This document shows, one piece after another, positions 9,233 to 17,982 of a stretch of 64,000 bases of DNA (the stretch's first letter is position 1; every line of letters starts with the position of its first letter). The stretch comes from Paraliobacillus quinghaiensis (GTDB taxonomy: Bacteria; Bacillota; Bacilli; Bacillales; Amphibacillaceae). Both the position numbers and the translations under genes were made by a program. The notes below the pieces were generated by a model that searched no databases, was not told where the DNA came from, and saw only the letters and a program-made list of their open reading frames with translations. The stretch lies in the NCBI RefSeq assembly GCF_003426025.1, contig NZ_QJSH01000011.1, positions 49,275 to 113,274 on the forward strand. Direction: 5' to 3'.

Positions 9233-10171
9233 ATGAAACAAAAAGAGATAAAAATGGGGATTTTTTCAGCAACAACTGCCTACATTTTATGGGGGTTCTT
9301 ACCGATCTATTGGAAGATGGTTGGTGATATATCTGCTGGTGCTGTGCTTGCACACCGTGTTGTTTGGTCATTTATATTTATGATTATATTACTTATTTTC
9401 ACAAGAAAGTGGCAGCCGTTTATTTGTGAGTGTAAACAGATTTTGCGGGACAAAAAGAAATTCATTGGCGTTGTATTAGCTTCCTTTGTTATTAGTGGAA
9501 ATTGGCTTATTTTCATTTGGGCAGTAAATAGTGATCACGTAATACAAGCTAGTCTTGGCTATTATATTAATCCATTAATCAGCATCTTGCTTGGTGTCGT
9601 TATTTTAAAAGAAACGTTACACAAGTGGGAAGTATTCTCTGTTCTATTAGCTAGTGTTGGCGTAGTGTATTTAACACTGTATTATGGTGTTTTTCCATGG
9701 GTTTCATTACTCTTAGCATTCTCATTTGCTGCATATGGGTTATTGAAAAAGACGGTTAATATTCCTTCACTATATGGACTAACATTAGAAACATTTATCG
9801 TATTACCATTGGCTCTGCTTTATTTATTAATGCAGCCAACAAATACCGGTTCTTTAACAACGATGTGGGAATCAAGCTCTACTGCATTGTTACTAATGGC
9901 ATCCGGGGCGGTAACTGCAATTCCATTACTTTTATTTGCGAGTGGCGCAAAACGTATTCCTTTATCTATGGTAGGATTTTTACAATATATTGCACCTACC
10001 TTAATGTTAATCCTCGGTGTATTTTTATACCAAGAAGTATTTACATTTGCTCACTTGATTGCATTTATGTGTATTTGGACCGCTTTAGCAATCTATACCA
10101 TTTCACGCGTTTTATCTATGCGTCATTTACGAAGACAAAGAAAGTTTGAACAAACTGAGCAGACAATTTAA
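9233..10171 (+). CDS. rarD: RarD/EamA-family permease
   Basis: Integral membrane transporter of the drug/metabolite superfamily. 312 residues with about ten hydrophobic segments in the two-fold EamA arrangement. GIFSATTAYILWGFLPIYWK (9-28), AHRVVWSFIF and SLGYYINPLISILLGV are hallmarks of the RarD subfamily. The substrate of most RarD proteins is unknown, although the E. coli name comes from a chloramphenicol phenotype. The RBS GAGGGG lies before the ATG. A single gene, converging with hsp20 on a shared terminator. Confidence 0.9.
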   Translation: MKQKEIKMGIFSATTAYILWGFLPIYWKMVGDISAGAVLAHRVVWSFIFMIILLIFTRKWQPFICECKQILRDKKKFIGVVLASFVISGNWLIFIWAVNSDHVIQASLGYYINPLISILLGVVILKETLHKWEVFSVLLASVGVVYLTLYYGVFPWVSLLLAFSFAAYGLLKKTVNIPSLYGLTLETFIVLPLALLYLLMQPTNTGSLTTMWESSSTALLLMASGAVTAIPLLLFASGAKRIPLSMVGFLQYIAPTLMLILGVFLYQEVFTFAHLIAFMCIWTALAIYTISRVLSMRHLRRQRKFEQTEQTI

Positions 10172-10193
10172 TTAATTATCTTAAAAAAATGAT

Positions 10194-10222
10194 AGCGAAT
10201 GGGACAGTTCCATTCGCTTTTA
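10194..10222. terminator. Bidirectional terminator between rarD and the Hsp20 gene
   Basis: Stem AGCGAATGG / CCATTCGCT with A-rich and T-rich sides, between two converging genes. Confidence 0.75.
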
Positions 10223-10687
10223 ATCTATATCTATATAGTTATCTGTTTTTGGTTTTTTAGGTCCTCTAATATCTAATACACCATTTTTATAGACTGCTTT
10301 TGTTGTACGTTTATCGACAACATATGGTAACTGTACAATCCGTTCTGCTTGGCGTACGCGTCGTTCGCGGTTATAGTAATTCGTTTTGTCATTCTTTTGT
10401 TGTGTAATCTCATCATGTGAGATTTTAATTTTTAAACGATCACCAATGACGTCAATATGAATATCTTCTTTTCGTAATCCTGGTAAATCCACTTGTGCAA
10501 CCCATTCCTTTTCATTTTCAAATACGTCTACTGGTAATCGTCTTGCTAATCCACTGTTTTGGAAAAATGAATCAATTGAATCTAACATATTATTTCGTGG
10601 ACGTTCTGCAAACAAACCATCCATTTTCCGAATGAATTCTTGACTCGCTTCCAAAAACTCTGACTTTTTCCCAGGTTTTTCTTCCAT
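10220..10687 (-). CDS. Small heat shock protein, Hsp20/alpha-crystallin family
   Basis: ATP-independent holdase that binds unfolding proteins as an oligomer. The alpha-crystallin domain spans about residues 50-150: VFENEKEWVAQVDLPGLRKE at its start, GDRLKIKISHDE in the middle, and AVYKNGVLDIRGPK as the A-x-x-x-n-G-v-L signature near the end. The N-terminal 50 residues are variable as usual. 155 residues fits the family. RBS AAGGGGGC before the ATG. No CIRCE element or clear sigmaB promoter was found upstream. Confidence 0.9.
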   Translation of the reverse strand: MEEKPGKKSEFLEASQEFIRKMDGLFAERPRNNMLDSIDSFFQNSGLARRLPVDVFENEKEWVAQVDLPGLRKEDIHIDVIGDRLKIKISHDEITQQKNDKTNYYNRERRVRQAERIVQLPYVVDKRTTKAVYKNGVLDIRGPKKPKTDNYIDID

Positions 10688-10788
10688 AAAAAATAAGCCC
10701 CCTTGATAAACAATTGGTTTCCCCCTAGTATATGCATGACAGATTAACCTTGATATACGTAACTTTCAAAAAAATCTTTTCTAACCTT

Positions 10789-10997
10789 CGTAGTTGATAG
10801 ATGATGCCACGTAAATAGTATCGTGAGTTACTATTACTAACCTGCTACTCAAATGAAATTGGCTCCCTTTCCGCAGGCACGGCCTTTACTAATTTAGCTG
10901 AGGCCGTGGGGCTGCGATTACTCGCCCCACCAAAACCGTTTGATGACGTAGCGAGCAAGATGACAACTTTACTACGCATTCTATATATTTTTGTCAC
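10789..10997. repeat. Dispersed palindromic element, copy E2 (short form)
   Basis: A shortened copy. The left end TAGTTGATAGATGATG is followed by AAATGAAATTGGCTCCC, then CGGCCTTTACTAATTTAGCT, GGGGCTGCGATTACTCGCCC and the right end GACGTAGCG...ACTACGCATTCTATATA. Compared with copy E4 it keeps only the 3' arm of the apical hairpin (TTTACTAATTTAGCTGAGG). The deletion has therefore removed the matching arm and loop. It lies between hsp20 and the SAM-riboswitch promoter. Confidence 0.75.
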
Positions 10998-11055
10998 TAA
11001 ACAAGCAGTTTTTAAATAAACATTTTTTAAAAAATTTAAATTTTCTAAAAATAGC

Positions 11056-11084
11056 TTGACGTAATCTTTCTTGTGGCATATAAT
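11056..11084 (+). promoter_or_regulatory. SigmaA-type promoter of the SAM-controlled gene
   Basis: TTGACG (11056-11061), 17-base spacer, TATAAT (11079-11084). Transcription should begin about seven bases later and run straight into the riboswitch. Confidence 0.85.
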
Positions 11085-11108
11085 CCTTACTAACATCAAA
11101 TTACATAT

Positions 11109-11216
11109 CTCTTATCAAGAGTGGCAGAGGGAATAGGCCCTATGAAGCCCGGCAACCAACAAGTTCTTCTTGGAAAGGTGCCAAATCCTACAGGTTAAAA
11201 ACCTGATAGATAAGAG
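11109..11216 (+). promoter_or_regulatory. SAM-I riboswitch (S-box)
   Basis: P1 arms CTCTTATC (11109-11116) and GATAAGAG (11209-11216) close the aptamer. Inside are the S-box core blocks AGAGTGGCAGAGGGA, GGCCCTATGAAGCCCGGCAA, the AAAGGTGCCAAATCC segment and the CAGG...CCTG P4 hairpin. This is the classical order for SAM-I. SAM binding stabilises P1 and lets the terminator at 11232 form, switching off the downstream sulfhydrylase when methionine and SAM are plentiful. Confidence 0.96.
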
Positions 11217-11231
11217 GAGGAATCCGGTTAT

Positions 11232-11266
11232 AAGCCCTCTTCTTAAAATAAAGAAGAGGGCTTTTT
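11232..11266 (+). terminator. Riboswitch expression-platform terminator
   Basis: Stem AAGCCCTCTTCTT / AAGAAGAGGGCTT followed by TTTG, located between the aptamer and the coding start; this is the regulated terminator. Confidence 0.93.
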
Positions 11267-11331
11267 GATTTCTTCTTCATTGACCTATATAAGAGATTCA
11301 ATTCATCAATATAAAATAGGAGGAATGAAAA

Positions 11332-13005
11332 ATGACAGAACGAAATTTTCAGACACAAGGAACAGAAACAAATTTATTACACGGTGGGCAAACTCCAGAT
11401 CCAACAACCGGATCTCGTGCAGTTCCAATTTATCAAACAACTTCCTACGTTTTTCGTGATACAGAACATGCGCAAAACTTATTTGGGCTAGCTGAACCAG
11501 GGAACATCTACTCTAGGATAATGAATCCGACGGTTGATGTGTTTGAACAACGGATTGCACTACTTGAAGACGGTGTTGCGGCAGTAGGAACAGCATCTGG
11601 AATGTCAGCTATTACATTGGCCATCTTAAACTTGGCCAATTCAGGTGATGAAATTATTGCTGATAGTAATTTATATGGTGGAACGTATAATTTATTTGCT
11701 AATACTTTACCGAAATACGGCATTACTGTGAAGTTCGTTGATGCTACAGATCCTGAGAATTTCCGCGCTGCAATTACGGATAAAACAAAAGCACTATTTG
11801 GAGAGATCATTACGAATCCATCGCTTAATGTCCTTGATGTTGAAGCAGTTGCTACTATTGCACATGAAAATAACCTTCCTCTTATTATTGATAATACTTT
11901 TGCTAGTCCATATGGGTGTAAACCAATTACATGGGGGGCTGATATAGTCGTCCACTCGGCAACAAAATGGATTGGTGGTCACGGCACCTCAATCGGTGGA
12001 GTTATCGTGGATGGTGGTAGGTTTAATTGGAATCAACCAAAATACCCTGGTTTTACTGAACCTGATGAGAGCTATAATGGCATTAGATTTGGGATAGATG
12101 CCGGACCAGCTGCGTTCGCAATTAAATTACGGGTACAATTGTTACGCGATATCGGTCCAGCTCTAAGTCCACAAAATGCTTTTAACTTTATTCAAGGTTT
12201 AGAAACATTGAACCTACGTATCGAAAAACATAATGAAAATGCTAAAAAGGTGGCTGATTATTTAGATACCCACCCTCAAGTAGACTGGGTTGCTTATCCT
12301 GGATTAGAATCGCATCCATCACATGAACTAGCAAAGAAATATCTAGGTGGCACTTTTGGTTCGATCATCACCTTTGGTATCAAAGGAGGACGTGAGGCTG
12401 GACGTCAATTAATTGACAATATTAATCTATGGTCTCATGTTGCAAATGTTGGGGATGCAAAGTCATTAATCATTCACCCAGCTTCCACAACACATCAACA
12501 ATTAAATGCTGATGCGTTAAAATCTAGCGGTGTGACAGAAGAATTAGTCCGCTTATCAATTGGACTTGAAACGGTTGAAGATATTTTACAAGACTTAGAT
12601 CAAGCAATAGCAAAAGCAACAAATTCACGTCCTACAATTTCTGATTCGGAAGAAGACGTGATTAATTGGGCATTTAACTCACCCTTCGCACGAGAAGGAG
12701 GTCAAATACGGTTAAAAAACATCGTGGTAGCTGGCTCAGTCAAAGAGGATAATGATCTTACTAAATTAAAACAGCTGGGCTATCAGATAACAGATTTAAA
12801 AACCAATGATGCTGCAATAGATGTATTATATATTCTTGATCCTGCAAAAGTTGAGACTATTCCAGCTGATACTAAAATTGTATGGTTTAATACGGACGTT
12901 TCCTATTCTGATTTAAAGGCAGCCGCAGTAGCTAAGGGACAAAGCGTTATCGAGAATCGTAATCCTTACACAGAAGCTGAACGGACTAGAAGAAAAAATA
13001 ATTAA
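11332..13005 (+). CDS. metY: O-acetylhomoserine sulfhydrylase with a C-terminal CoA-binding-like extension
   Basis: PLP enzyme that makes homocysteine from O-acetylhomoserine and sulfide (some also make cysteine). The catalytic part covers about residues 1-431: SRIMNPTVDVFE (61-72), GTASGMSA at 87-94, D187 for the PLP ring, and SATKWIGGHG with the Schiff-base lysine K212. The usual length is about 425-435, and here 124 more residues follow. The extension contains KNIVVAGSV, LKQLGYQITDLK, IDVLYILDP and KIVWFNT, which read like alternating strands and helices of a CoA_binding_2-type Rossmann domain without its glycine loop. It ends in a basic tail. RBS TAGGAGGAATG. Single gene under the SAM riboswitch. 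Confidence 0.9.
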   Translation: MTERNFQTQGTETNLLHGGQTPDPTTGSRAVPIYQTTSYVFRDTEHAQNLFGLAEPGNIYSRIMNPTVDVFEQRIALLEDGVAAVGTASGMSAITLAILNLANSGDEIIADSNLYGGTYNLFANTLPKYGITVKFVDATDPENFRAAITDKTKALFGEIITNPSLNVLDVEAVATIAHENNLPLIIDNTFASPYGCKPITWGADIVVHSATKWIGGHGTSIGGVIVDGGRFNWNQPKYPGFTEPDESYNGIRFGIDAGPAAFAIKLRVQLLRDIGPALSPQNAFNFIQGLETLNLRIEKHNENAKKVADYLDTHPQVDWVAYPGLESHPSHELAKKYLGGTFGSIITFGIKGGREAGRQLIDNINLWSHVANVGDAKSLIIHPASTTHQQLNADALKSSGVTEELVRLSIGLETVEDILQDLDQAIAKATNSRPTISDSEEDVINWAFNSPFAREGGQIRLKNIVVAGSVKEDNDLTKLKQLGYQITDLKTNDAAIDVLYILDPAKVETIPADTKIVWFNTDVSYSDLKAAAVAKGQSVIENRNPYTEAERTRRKNN

Positions 13006-13016
13006 ATCCCTTGATA

Positions 13017-13042
13017 AGGCACGCATAGCGTGTCTTTTTTTC
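13017..13042 (+). terminator. Terminator after metY
   Basis: Stem GGCACGC / GCGTGTC with a three-base loop, followed by eight T residues. Confidence 0.88.
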
Positions 13043-13243
13043 GTAGAAACGTATATATTAATACTTTTTTTCATAAGATGATATTTACAGAAAACAACAT
13101 ATTGCTAAAACTTGTTTTAGTGACATATAATAAAGAGTACGCTTTACAGAGCCTAACGAGCGTTATAAATTAAGGGTTTGTTGCAACATTTAACAGGGAA
13201 TAGTTTTAACGCAAAAACAATATACAACAAGTGTGGGGATAAG

Positions 13244-14182
13244 ATGAATAGGAATAGGATTTGGTTACTGCTCAGTAGTTCTTTTTTTTTACTACTACTA
13301 ATAATTGGAATGCTTTTTTTATGGGTAGATCCCATTGCTCCTTCTAACCAGACCGCTAAAACGGAACCGGAAGAAGAAAATATTGAAGAAGTGATTGACC
13401 AAGTACAAGAAAAAGATCAAGAAGAAATCGAAAATGAAGAGGATCATAATCTCTCTGAAAATATAAAAAATGCTGTAGAGAACACAGTTGGTTTATTTTT
13501 ACGTAATGATTATAAAATTGTTGCTATTGGAGATTCTTTAACACAAGGTGTTGGGGATAACGCTAACAACGATGGATATGTTGGTAGAATTGAAGATACA
13601 TTTTCTAATGAGGATTACCGCGTTGACATCGACAATTTTGGTAAACGAGGAAATAGATCTGACCAACTGCTCAAGCGCTTAGAAGACGAAGAAATAAGAG
13701 AATCGATTGAAGAAGCGGATATGGTATTACTCACAATTGGTGCCAATGACATTATGAATGTTGTTAAGAACAATTTTATGAATCTTAATGAAGAACCTTT
13801 TGCAATAGAACGTACTGCTTATGAGCAACGTTTGCGAGAAATTTTTGATACAATATTTGCATTAAATCCTGATACAGAAATCTATTTAATTGGTTTTTTT
13901 AATCCATTTGAAGGATACTTTGAGGATATTGATGAATTAGACCAGATCCTAACTAATTGGAATAACACAGGTAGAAGACTAACATTACAATATGCGCAGG
14001 CACATTTTGTTCCAACAAATGATTTATTTCAAATAGAAGATGTGAGCTTATTAGCAGATGATAATTTCCACCCAAATGCAACAGGATACACACTAATCGC
14101 TGAACGTACCCTAACTTATATCCGCCCCACTATTGAAGCGGCAAGGGAACAAAGTGATGAGAGCGTAACTGGCGAAGAATAA
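13244..14182 (+). CDS. ypmR: SGNH/GDSL hydrolase, YpmR-like, membrane-anchored
   Basis: Predicted secreted or membrane-anchored esterase/lipase. From the ATG at 13244 (GGGGA upstream; a longer reading from 13178 lacks an RBS) the 312 residues begin with one hydrophobic segment (6-27). An acidic linker of about 50 residues follows (EPEEENIEEVIDQ), which is longer than in B. subtilis YpmR. Then the GDSL blocks: IGDSLTQG with nucleophile S98, GKRGN near 134, IGANDI near 166-170 and DNFHPNATGY with D273/H276. It overlaps no other gene but is 29 bases from ypmS, matching the ypmRS pair of Bacillus. Confidence 0.9.
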   Translation: MNRNRIWLLLSSSFFLLLLIIGMLFLWVDPIAPSNQTAKTEPEEENIEEVIDQVQEKDQEEIENEEDHNLSENIKNAVENTVGLFLRNDYKIVAIGDSLTQGVGDNANNDGYVGRIEDTFSNEDYRVDIDNFGKRGNRSDQLLKRLEDEEIRESIEEADMVLLTIGANDIMNVVKNNFMNLNEEPFAIERTAYEQRLREIFDTIFALNPDTEIYLIGFFNPFEGYFEDIDELDQILTNWNNTGRRLTLQYAQAHFVPTNDLFQIEDVSLLADDNFHPNATGYTLIAERTLTYIRPTIEAAREQSDESVTGEE

Positions 14183-14211
14183 TCAAGGATTAGAAAGGTG
14201 AAGCGATACAC

Positions 14212-14823
14212 ATGGAACAACCCAAAAAACGAAATTGGAAGATTCCATTTCTAATTTTGCTAGCTATAAATGTACTCGTTGTTATTGCGATATTCATTTT
14301 AGTTTTTTCTCCAACATCACCAAGCAACGTCATACCAGAAAAAGAGTATATCGAAAATCAAGATGGTGCAGAATTTACTGTACGCTCAAGTAAGCAAAAT
14401 TTAAGTGAGTTAGTTAATGGTTATATTGATAAAGCCCTAAAAGATGAAGATGGCAAATATTCGATTGAGTTTAACGAAGATGTTCAACTATTTGGATCAA
14501 TTGAAGCTTTTCAAAAAGACATTCCTATATCAATTAGAATGGAGCCAATTGTACAAGAAAATGGAGATATTATTCTAAAACAAAAAGAGATGTCTTTAGG
14601 TTTATTGAATTTACCAAAAGATAAAATTCTACAATATGTAAACAAACAAATAGATACTCCTGAATGGGTTATATTTGATCCTAAAAATGAACAAATTTAT
14701 ATTGCAGTAACACAAATGGAAATAAAAAGTAATTTTAGAGTTAGAGTGCAGCAGTTTGATTTAGAGAATGATCAGTTATCATTCAGACTTAAAGTACCAA
14801 ACGCAACACTAGGACTACAGTGA
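14212..14823 (+). CDS. ypmS: YpmS family protein (DUF2140)
   Basis: 203 residues. Basic N-terminus MEQPKKRNWK, one membrane segment (about 11-33), then an extracellular domain with the DUF2140 pattern: ELVNGYIDKAL, DVQLFGSIEAFQKDIPI, LPKDKILQYVNKQ and a repeated pattern of beta strands. The function is unknown; the constant pairing with ypmR suggests they act together at the cell surface. RBS AAAGGTGAAGCG. It ends the two-gene operon with a strong terminator. Confidence 0.88.
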   Translation: MEQPKKRNWKIPFLILLAINVLVVIAIFILVFSPTSPSNVIPEKEYIENQDGAEFTVRSSKQNLSELVNGYIDKALKDEDGKYSIEFNEDVQLFGSIEAFQKDIPISIRMEPIVQENGDIILKQKEMSLGLLNLPKDKILQYVNKQIDTPEWVIFDPKNEQIYIAVTQMEIKSNFRVRVQQFDLENDQLSFRLKVPNATLGLQ

Positions 14824-14829
14824 AAGTTG

Positions 14830-14870
14830 AAAATGGGAGGTGAGCCAATTTGCTCATCTCCCATTTTATA
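14830..14870. terminator. Terminator between ypmS and liaG
   Basis: A 16-base stem, AAAATGGGAGGTGAGC / GCTCATCTCCCATTTT, with a six-base loop. It sits between converging genes and is nearly symmetrical, so it should act in both directions. Confidence 0.88.
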
Positions 14871-14882
14871 TTTTAGGACAAA

Positions 14883-15725
14883 TTAAGGTGTTCTTACAGT
14901 TATATCCCCAATATCACTATCTACCTCTAACAGAGGCTCAGCTGATCCTTTTTCCATATAAATTTCTTTTCCAGATCCATTATTGTAATCAAATCCAGTA
15001 AGTTTTACTTCACCGATATCGCTACTTAAATCAAGTGTATAATCAGTTGGTACTTCCGCAATTTGCACACTTACATCCCCGACATCAGACTGAACAGTAA
15101 CTTGATTTTCTAATTTTTTTAATTGTAAATCCACTTCACCAACATCTACTTTTATATCCCAGCTTCCAACAGCTTTTAGTACAGTGACTTCTCCCACATT
15201 TGAAGTGACAGTAGCTGTTTCACTCGTGACATCTTGCAATAGAACTTCACCGACATCTGTCGTAACTATTACATCGGTAAATTCTCCTGAATTAACACTG
15301 ACCTCTCCAACATTTGATTCTATTCCTAATTGCTCAAACCGTTTCTCAGGTAATTGGATGGTAAGCTGTAATGAACCATGATTATCAAAAGGTAGAAACG
15401 AAAACCACCTACGCTTCTCTCTTTCTAAATCAATCTCTAATTGATTGCTATTCTTTTGCACATCTAAATCAATATTTTCTTTCATCCTTTTACTGACATT
15501 ACCTTTTAGGAATATACGTATATCCGAATCTTGACTTTCCTCTACTACAACCTCGGCAACGTCTACTTCAATATCTATTTGATTAATATCTTTTGAATTA
15601 AAAATTTGTTCTTCTGTTACATTTTCTTGTGCTCCAATTGTAAAGATACGATCACGGAAAGTAAATATCCCCATTAAACCAATTACTAAGGTTAAACATG
15701 CTACAAGTACTACTTTTTTCAACAT
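14883..15725 (-). CDS. liaG: LiaG-like DUF4097 protein
   Basis: 280 residues from the ATG at 15725 (GGGGGTAAAAGT upstream). An N-terminal membrane segment (3-23) is followed by a domain built from repeats of about 20 residues, each ending in VGEV or DIGE: SNVGEVSV, TDVGEVLL, SNVGEVTV, VDVGEVDL, SDVGDVSV, SDIGEVKL, SDIGDITV. This beta-helix-like ladder defines DUF4097/LiaG. LiaG is a membrane-anchored protein of the Lia envelope-stress cluster with unknown role. Here it is last in the operon, after liaR and a HAAS gene, and not between liaH and liaF as in B. subtilis. Confidence 0.85.
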   Translation of the reverse strand: MLKKVVLVACLTLVIGLMGIFTFRDRIFTIGAQENVTEEQIFNSKDINQIDIEVDVAEVVVEESQDSDIRIFLKGNVSKRMKENIDLDVQKNSNQLEIDLEREKRRWFSFLPFDNHGSLQLTIQLPEKRFEQLGIESNVGEVSVNSGEFTDVIVTTDVGEVLLQDVTSETATVTSNVGEVTVLKAVGSWDIKVDVGEVDLQLKKLENQVTVQSDVGDVSVQIAEVPTDYTLDLSSDIGEVKLTGFDYNNGSGKEIYMEKGSAEPLLEVDSDIGDITVRTP

Positions 15726-15729
15726 ACTT

Positions 15730-16287
15730 TTACCCCCTAATGATTCTAACATTCCATTTTATATAACTCTTCACTATTCGATAACATACTTTTGTGATAA
15801 ATATCATCGCAACTCCAATAAGAACACCTACACTAGCCATTGTTAATACAACAAAAAACTCTGCCCATACTTCTGCTCCAGGTTGCACGAAAAGTGAAAA
15901 GAGCCAAGCAAATGGTGCTAGTGTAAAAGAAATAGCAACTGCCCAGAAACCAACTAGCACACCTAACAATCCAACGAACGGACCAAGCATAATAATTAAA
16001 TTAAATAGAAGTAAGACAATAGCTAAAAATAAAGACCTTGCAAGATTTGATTTGTTTTCTGGACTTATTGAATTAGTAGCTGAGTGAACTGTTTGGCGCT
16101 CAGCCAATCTTTCTTGCGCAATCATACGCGGACTTCCTAATTCTAAAATTACATCTTGCTCTGACTTTCCATCGATTTCACCTATTTTAAAGTGATCCTC
16201 ATAATCTTGTAGAATATCTTTTTTGTCAGCAACTGATAAACCACGCAAATGATATTCTAGCTCTCGCATAAACCCTCGTTTTTCCAT
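15730..16287 (-). CDS. HAAS/DUF1700 membrane protein
   Basis: 185 residues. The N-terminal 60 residues are the helical HAAS signature: MRELEYHLRGLS, DILQDYEDHFKIGEIDGKSE, ILELGSPRMIA. After a short linker come three or four hydrophobic segments (about 85-170). HAAS proteins normally occur beside PadR regulators or DUF4097 proteins and are thought to recruit signalling partners at the membrane. Here it precedes liaG by four bases and follows liaR by 20, so it belongs to the lia operon. The start has AAAGGTGTGG upstream. Confidence 0.85.
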   Translation of the reverse strand: MEKRGFMRELEYHLRGLSVADKKDILQDYEDHFKIGEIDGKSEQDVILELGSPRMIAQERLAERQTVHSATNSISPENKSNLARSLFLAIVLLLFNLIIMLGPFVGLLGVLVGFWAVAISFTLAPFAWLFSLFVQPGAEVWAEFFVVLTMASVGVLIGVAMIFITKVCYRIVKSYIKWNVRIIRG

Positions 16288-16307
16288 GTTTTAACCACAC
16301 CTTTCTG

Positions 16308-16937
16308 CTAGACAAGTTTGTGCTGATGCGCATAAATTGCCGCTTGTGTACGATCATGCACTTCCAACTTACTCAAAATGTTACTAACATGTACCTTGGT
16401 CGTTTTGAGTGCGATAAACAATTGATCCGCAATTTCTTGATTCGTTTTCCCTTCTGCAATTAACAATAAAATTTCATGTTCTCTTGTAGTTAAATCATCA
16501 TGAAGGGTGGTCTCTTGTTTTCTTCGCATCCTTGTTAATACTTTATTCGTGACTTCAGCTTCAAATACCGATTCTCCATGATATGTTGCACGAATTGCCT
16601 TTGCGATTTCAGTTGCCTTTGAAGTCTTCAAGACATAACTCGTTGCTCCTGCCTCTAATGCTGGATAAACTTTATCATCATCAATGAAACTTGTAACCAT
16701 TAAAACCTTTGCTTCCGGCCACATTTCAATGATCCTTCGAGTGGCTTCGATCCCGTCCATTTCATCCATCACAATATCCATTAGAATGACATCTGGACGT
16801 AATTCCAGTGCTAATTCCACTGCCTTTTTTCCGTTATCTGCTTCTGCAACAACCTCTATGTCTGCTTGGGTCGTTAGATAAGCACTAACACCAATACGCA
16901 CCATTTCATGATCATCTACAAATAAAACTTTAATCAT
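16308..16937 (-). CDS. liaR: Response regulator LiaR/VraR (NarL family)
   Basis: Two-domain response regulator. The receiver begins [14 protein letters not shown], with acidic D9/D10, the phospho-acceptor D in [13 protein letters not shown] near 54, Ser/Thr in VMVTSFID and Lys in SYVLKTSKA. The C-terminal LuxR HTH contains [20 protein letters not shown] and [12 protein letters not shown]. The start at 16937 follows GAGGGTGATGTTA and overlaps the end of liaS by eight bases. It is the output of the envelope-stress system and should activate the liaI-like/liaH genes and the operon itself. Confidence 0.93.
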   Translation of the reverse strand: MIKVLFVDDHEMVRIGVSAYLTTQADIEVVAEADNGKKAVELALELRPDVILMDIVMDEMDGIEATRRIIEMWPEAKVLMVTSFIDDDKVYPALEAGATSYVLKTSKATEIAKAIRATYHGESVFEAEVTNKVLTRMRRKQETTLHDDLTTREHEILLLIAEGKTNQEIADQLFIALKTTKVHVSNILSKLEVHDRTQAAIYAHQHKLV

Positions 16938-17982
16938 TAACATCACCCTCAACATCAATAATAGGTACACGGACTTCGATCCTTGTTCCTTTGTTTAGCA
17001 CACTAACAATTCTTAACTTCGCACCAATTTCAGCGGCACGCTCTTCCATATTTACTAAACCATATGAACTAGATTTCTTTTCCTCTAGATTAAATCCAAC
17101 CCCATCGTCCATGATCCGTAAGATTACAAAACCATCTCGTTCAACTAAAAGAATATCAACCGATTCCGCCTTCGCATGTCGTAATGTATTAGAAACAGAC
17201 TCTTGCAAAATACGAAACAAGTGATCTTCTACACCTCTGCTTAAATCTACTTCCTGCACACTCCATGCCATATGCAGGGGGATCTTTTGATCTAATTCAT
17301 GTAATAACTGATCCATCCCTTGTTTTAACGAATTATCCTTTAATGCGATCGGACGCAAGTGTAATAATAAAGCTCTCATTTCCAGTTGCGCTTGTTGTAT
17401 CATAGTCTCGACTTGTTTTATTGGTTTTTTTATTTGATTTTCTTGTGCTACTGGCATTTCATTCATAGCTGAAACTAGCATAGAGGCAGCAAACAGTTCT
17501 TGACTAACTGAATCATGCAGTTCCCTTGCTAAACGATTTCTTTCTTGGGTGATTACTTCTTCTATCTTTTCCTGTTGATTCTCTACTCGCTCGCTTATTA
17601 GCTTTTGACTTCGCTTTGTTTGATCTTGGATACCAACCTGAATACGCTGGATTTTTTTCATTAAATAAAGAACATCATCCATTGGCCCCTCGTACGTAAT
17701 CGTTGTATCTGGTGTTACTTGCTCTAGTTTTGTTAGTGCTCTTTCAACTGCTTCTAATTGTTTCTTCCAAAATAAACCTATGATCAAACCACTAATAATC
17801 CCAAATGGTAGACTAATAAGACATATAAAAATAATGAATGGAATTTGCCAAACCTTGTAATACCAAATATCAAGCCAGTTATCTAGCGGAAAACTAATTA
17901 AAAATACACTCAATAAAATAATGGTTAATACTAATGTGAGTGCAATTCCGACAAGGATTGATCTACTTAAGACTTTCCTCAT
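16930..17982 (-). CDS. liaS: Sensor histidine kinase LiaS/VraS
   Basis: 350 residues. Two membrane segments (about 10-30 and 46-72) enclose only a short extracytoplasmic loop, which marks an intramembrane-sensing kinase that takes its signal from LiaF. A HAMP-like region follows, then HisKA_3 with [20 protein letters not shown] and H156 as the phosphorylated residue. The HATPase part has [11 protein letters not shown] (N box) and IMDDGVGFN (G1). The end overlaps liaR and the start overlaps liaF by four bases, so the three are translationally coupled. Confidence 0.93.
   Translation of the reverse strand: MRKVLSRSILVGIALTLVLTIILLSVFLISFPLDNWLDIWYYKVWQIPFIIFICLISLPFGIISGLIIGLFWKKQLEAVERALTKLEQVTPDTTITYEGPMDDVLYLMKKIQRIQVGIQDQTKRSQKLISERVENQQEKIEEVITQERNRLARELHDSVSQELFAASMLVSAMNEMPVAQENQIKKPIKQVETMIQQAQLEMRALLLHLRPIALKDNSLKQGMDQLLHELDQKIPLHMAWSVQEVDLSRGVEDHLFRILQESVSNTLRHAKAESVDILLVERDGFVILRIMDDGVGFNLEEKKSSSYGLVNMEERAAEIGAKLRIVSVLNKGTRIEVRVPIIDVEGDVND

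Noticed and set aside
10688..10788. SigmaB or CIRCE control of the hsp20 gene
   Set aside because: No GTTT-12/14-GGGTAT pair with correct spacing and no CIRCE inverted repeat was found.
10845..11099. 84-codon minus-strand reading frame
   Set aside because: It covers repeat E2 and the SAM-riboswitch promoter, has no RBS and no recognisable protein content.
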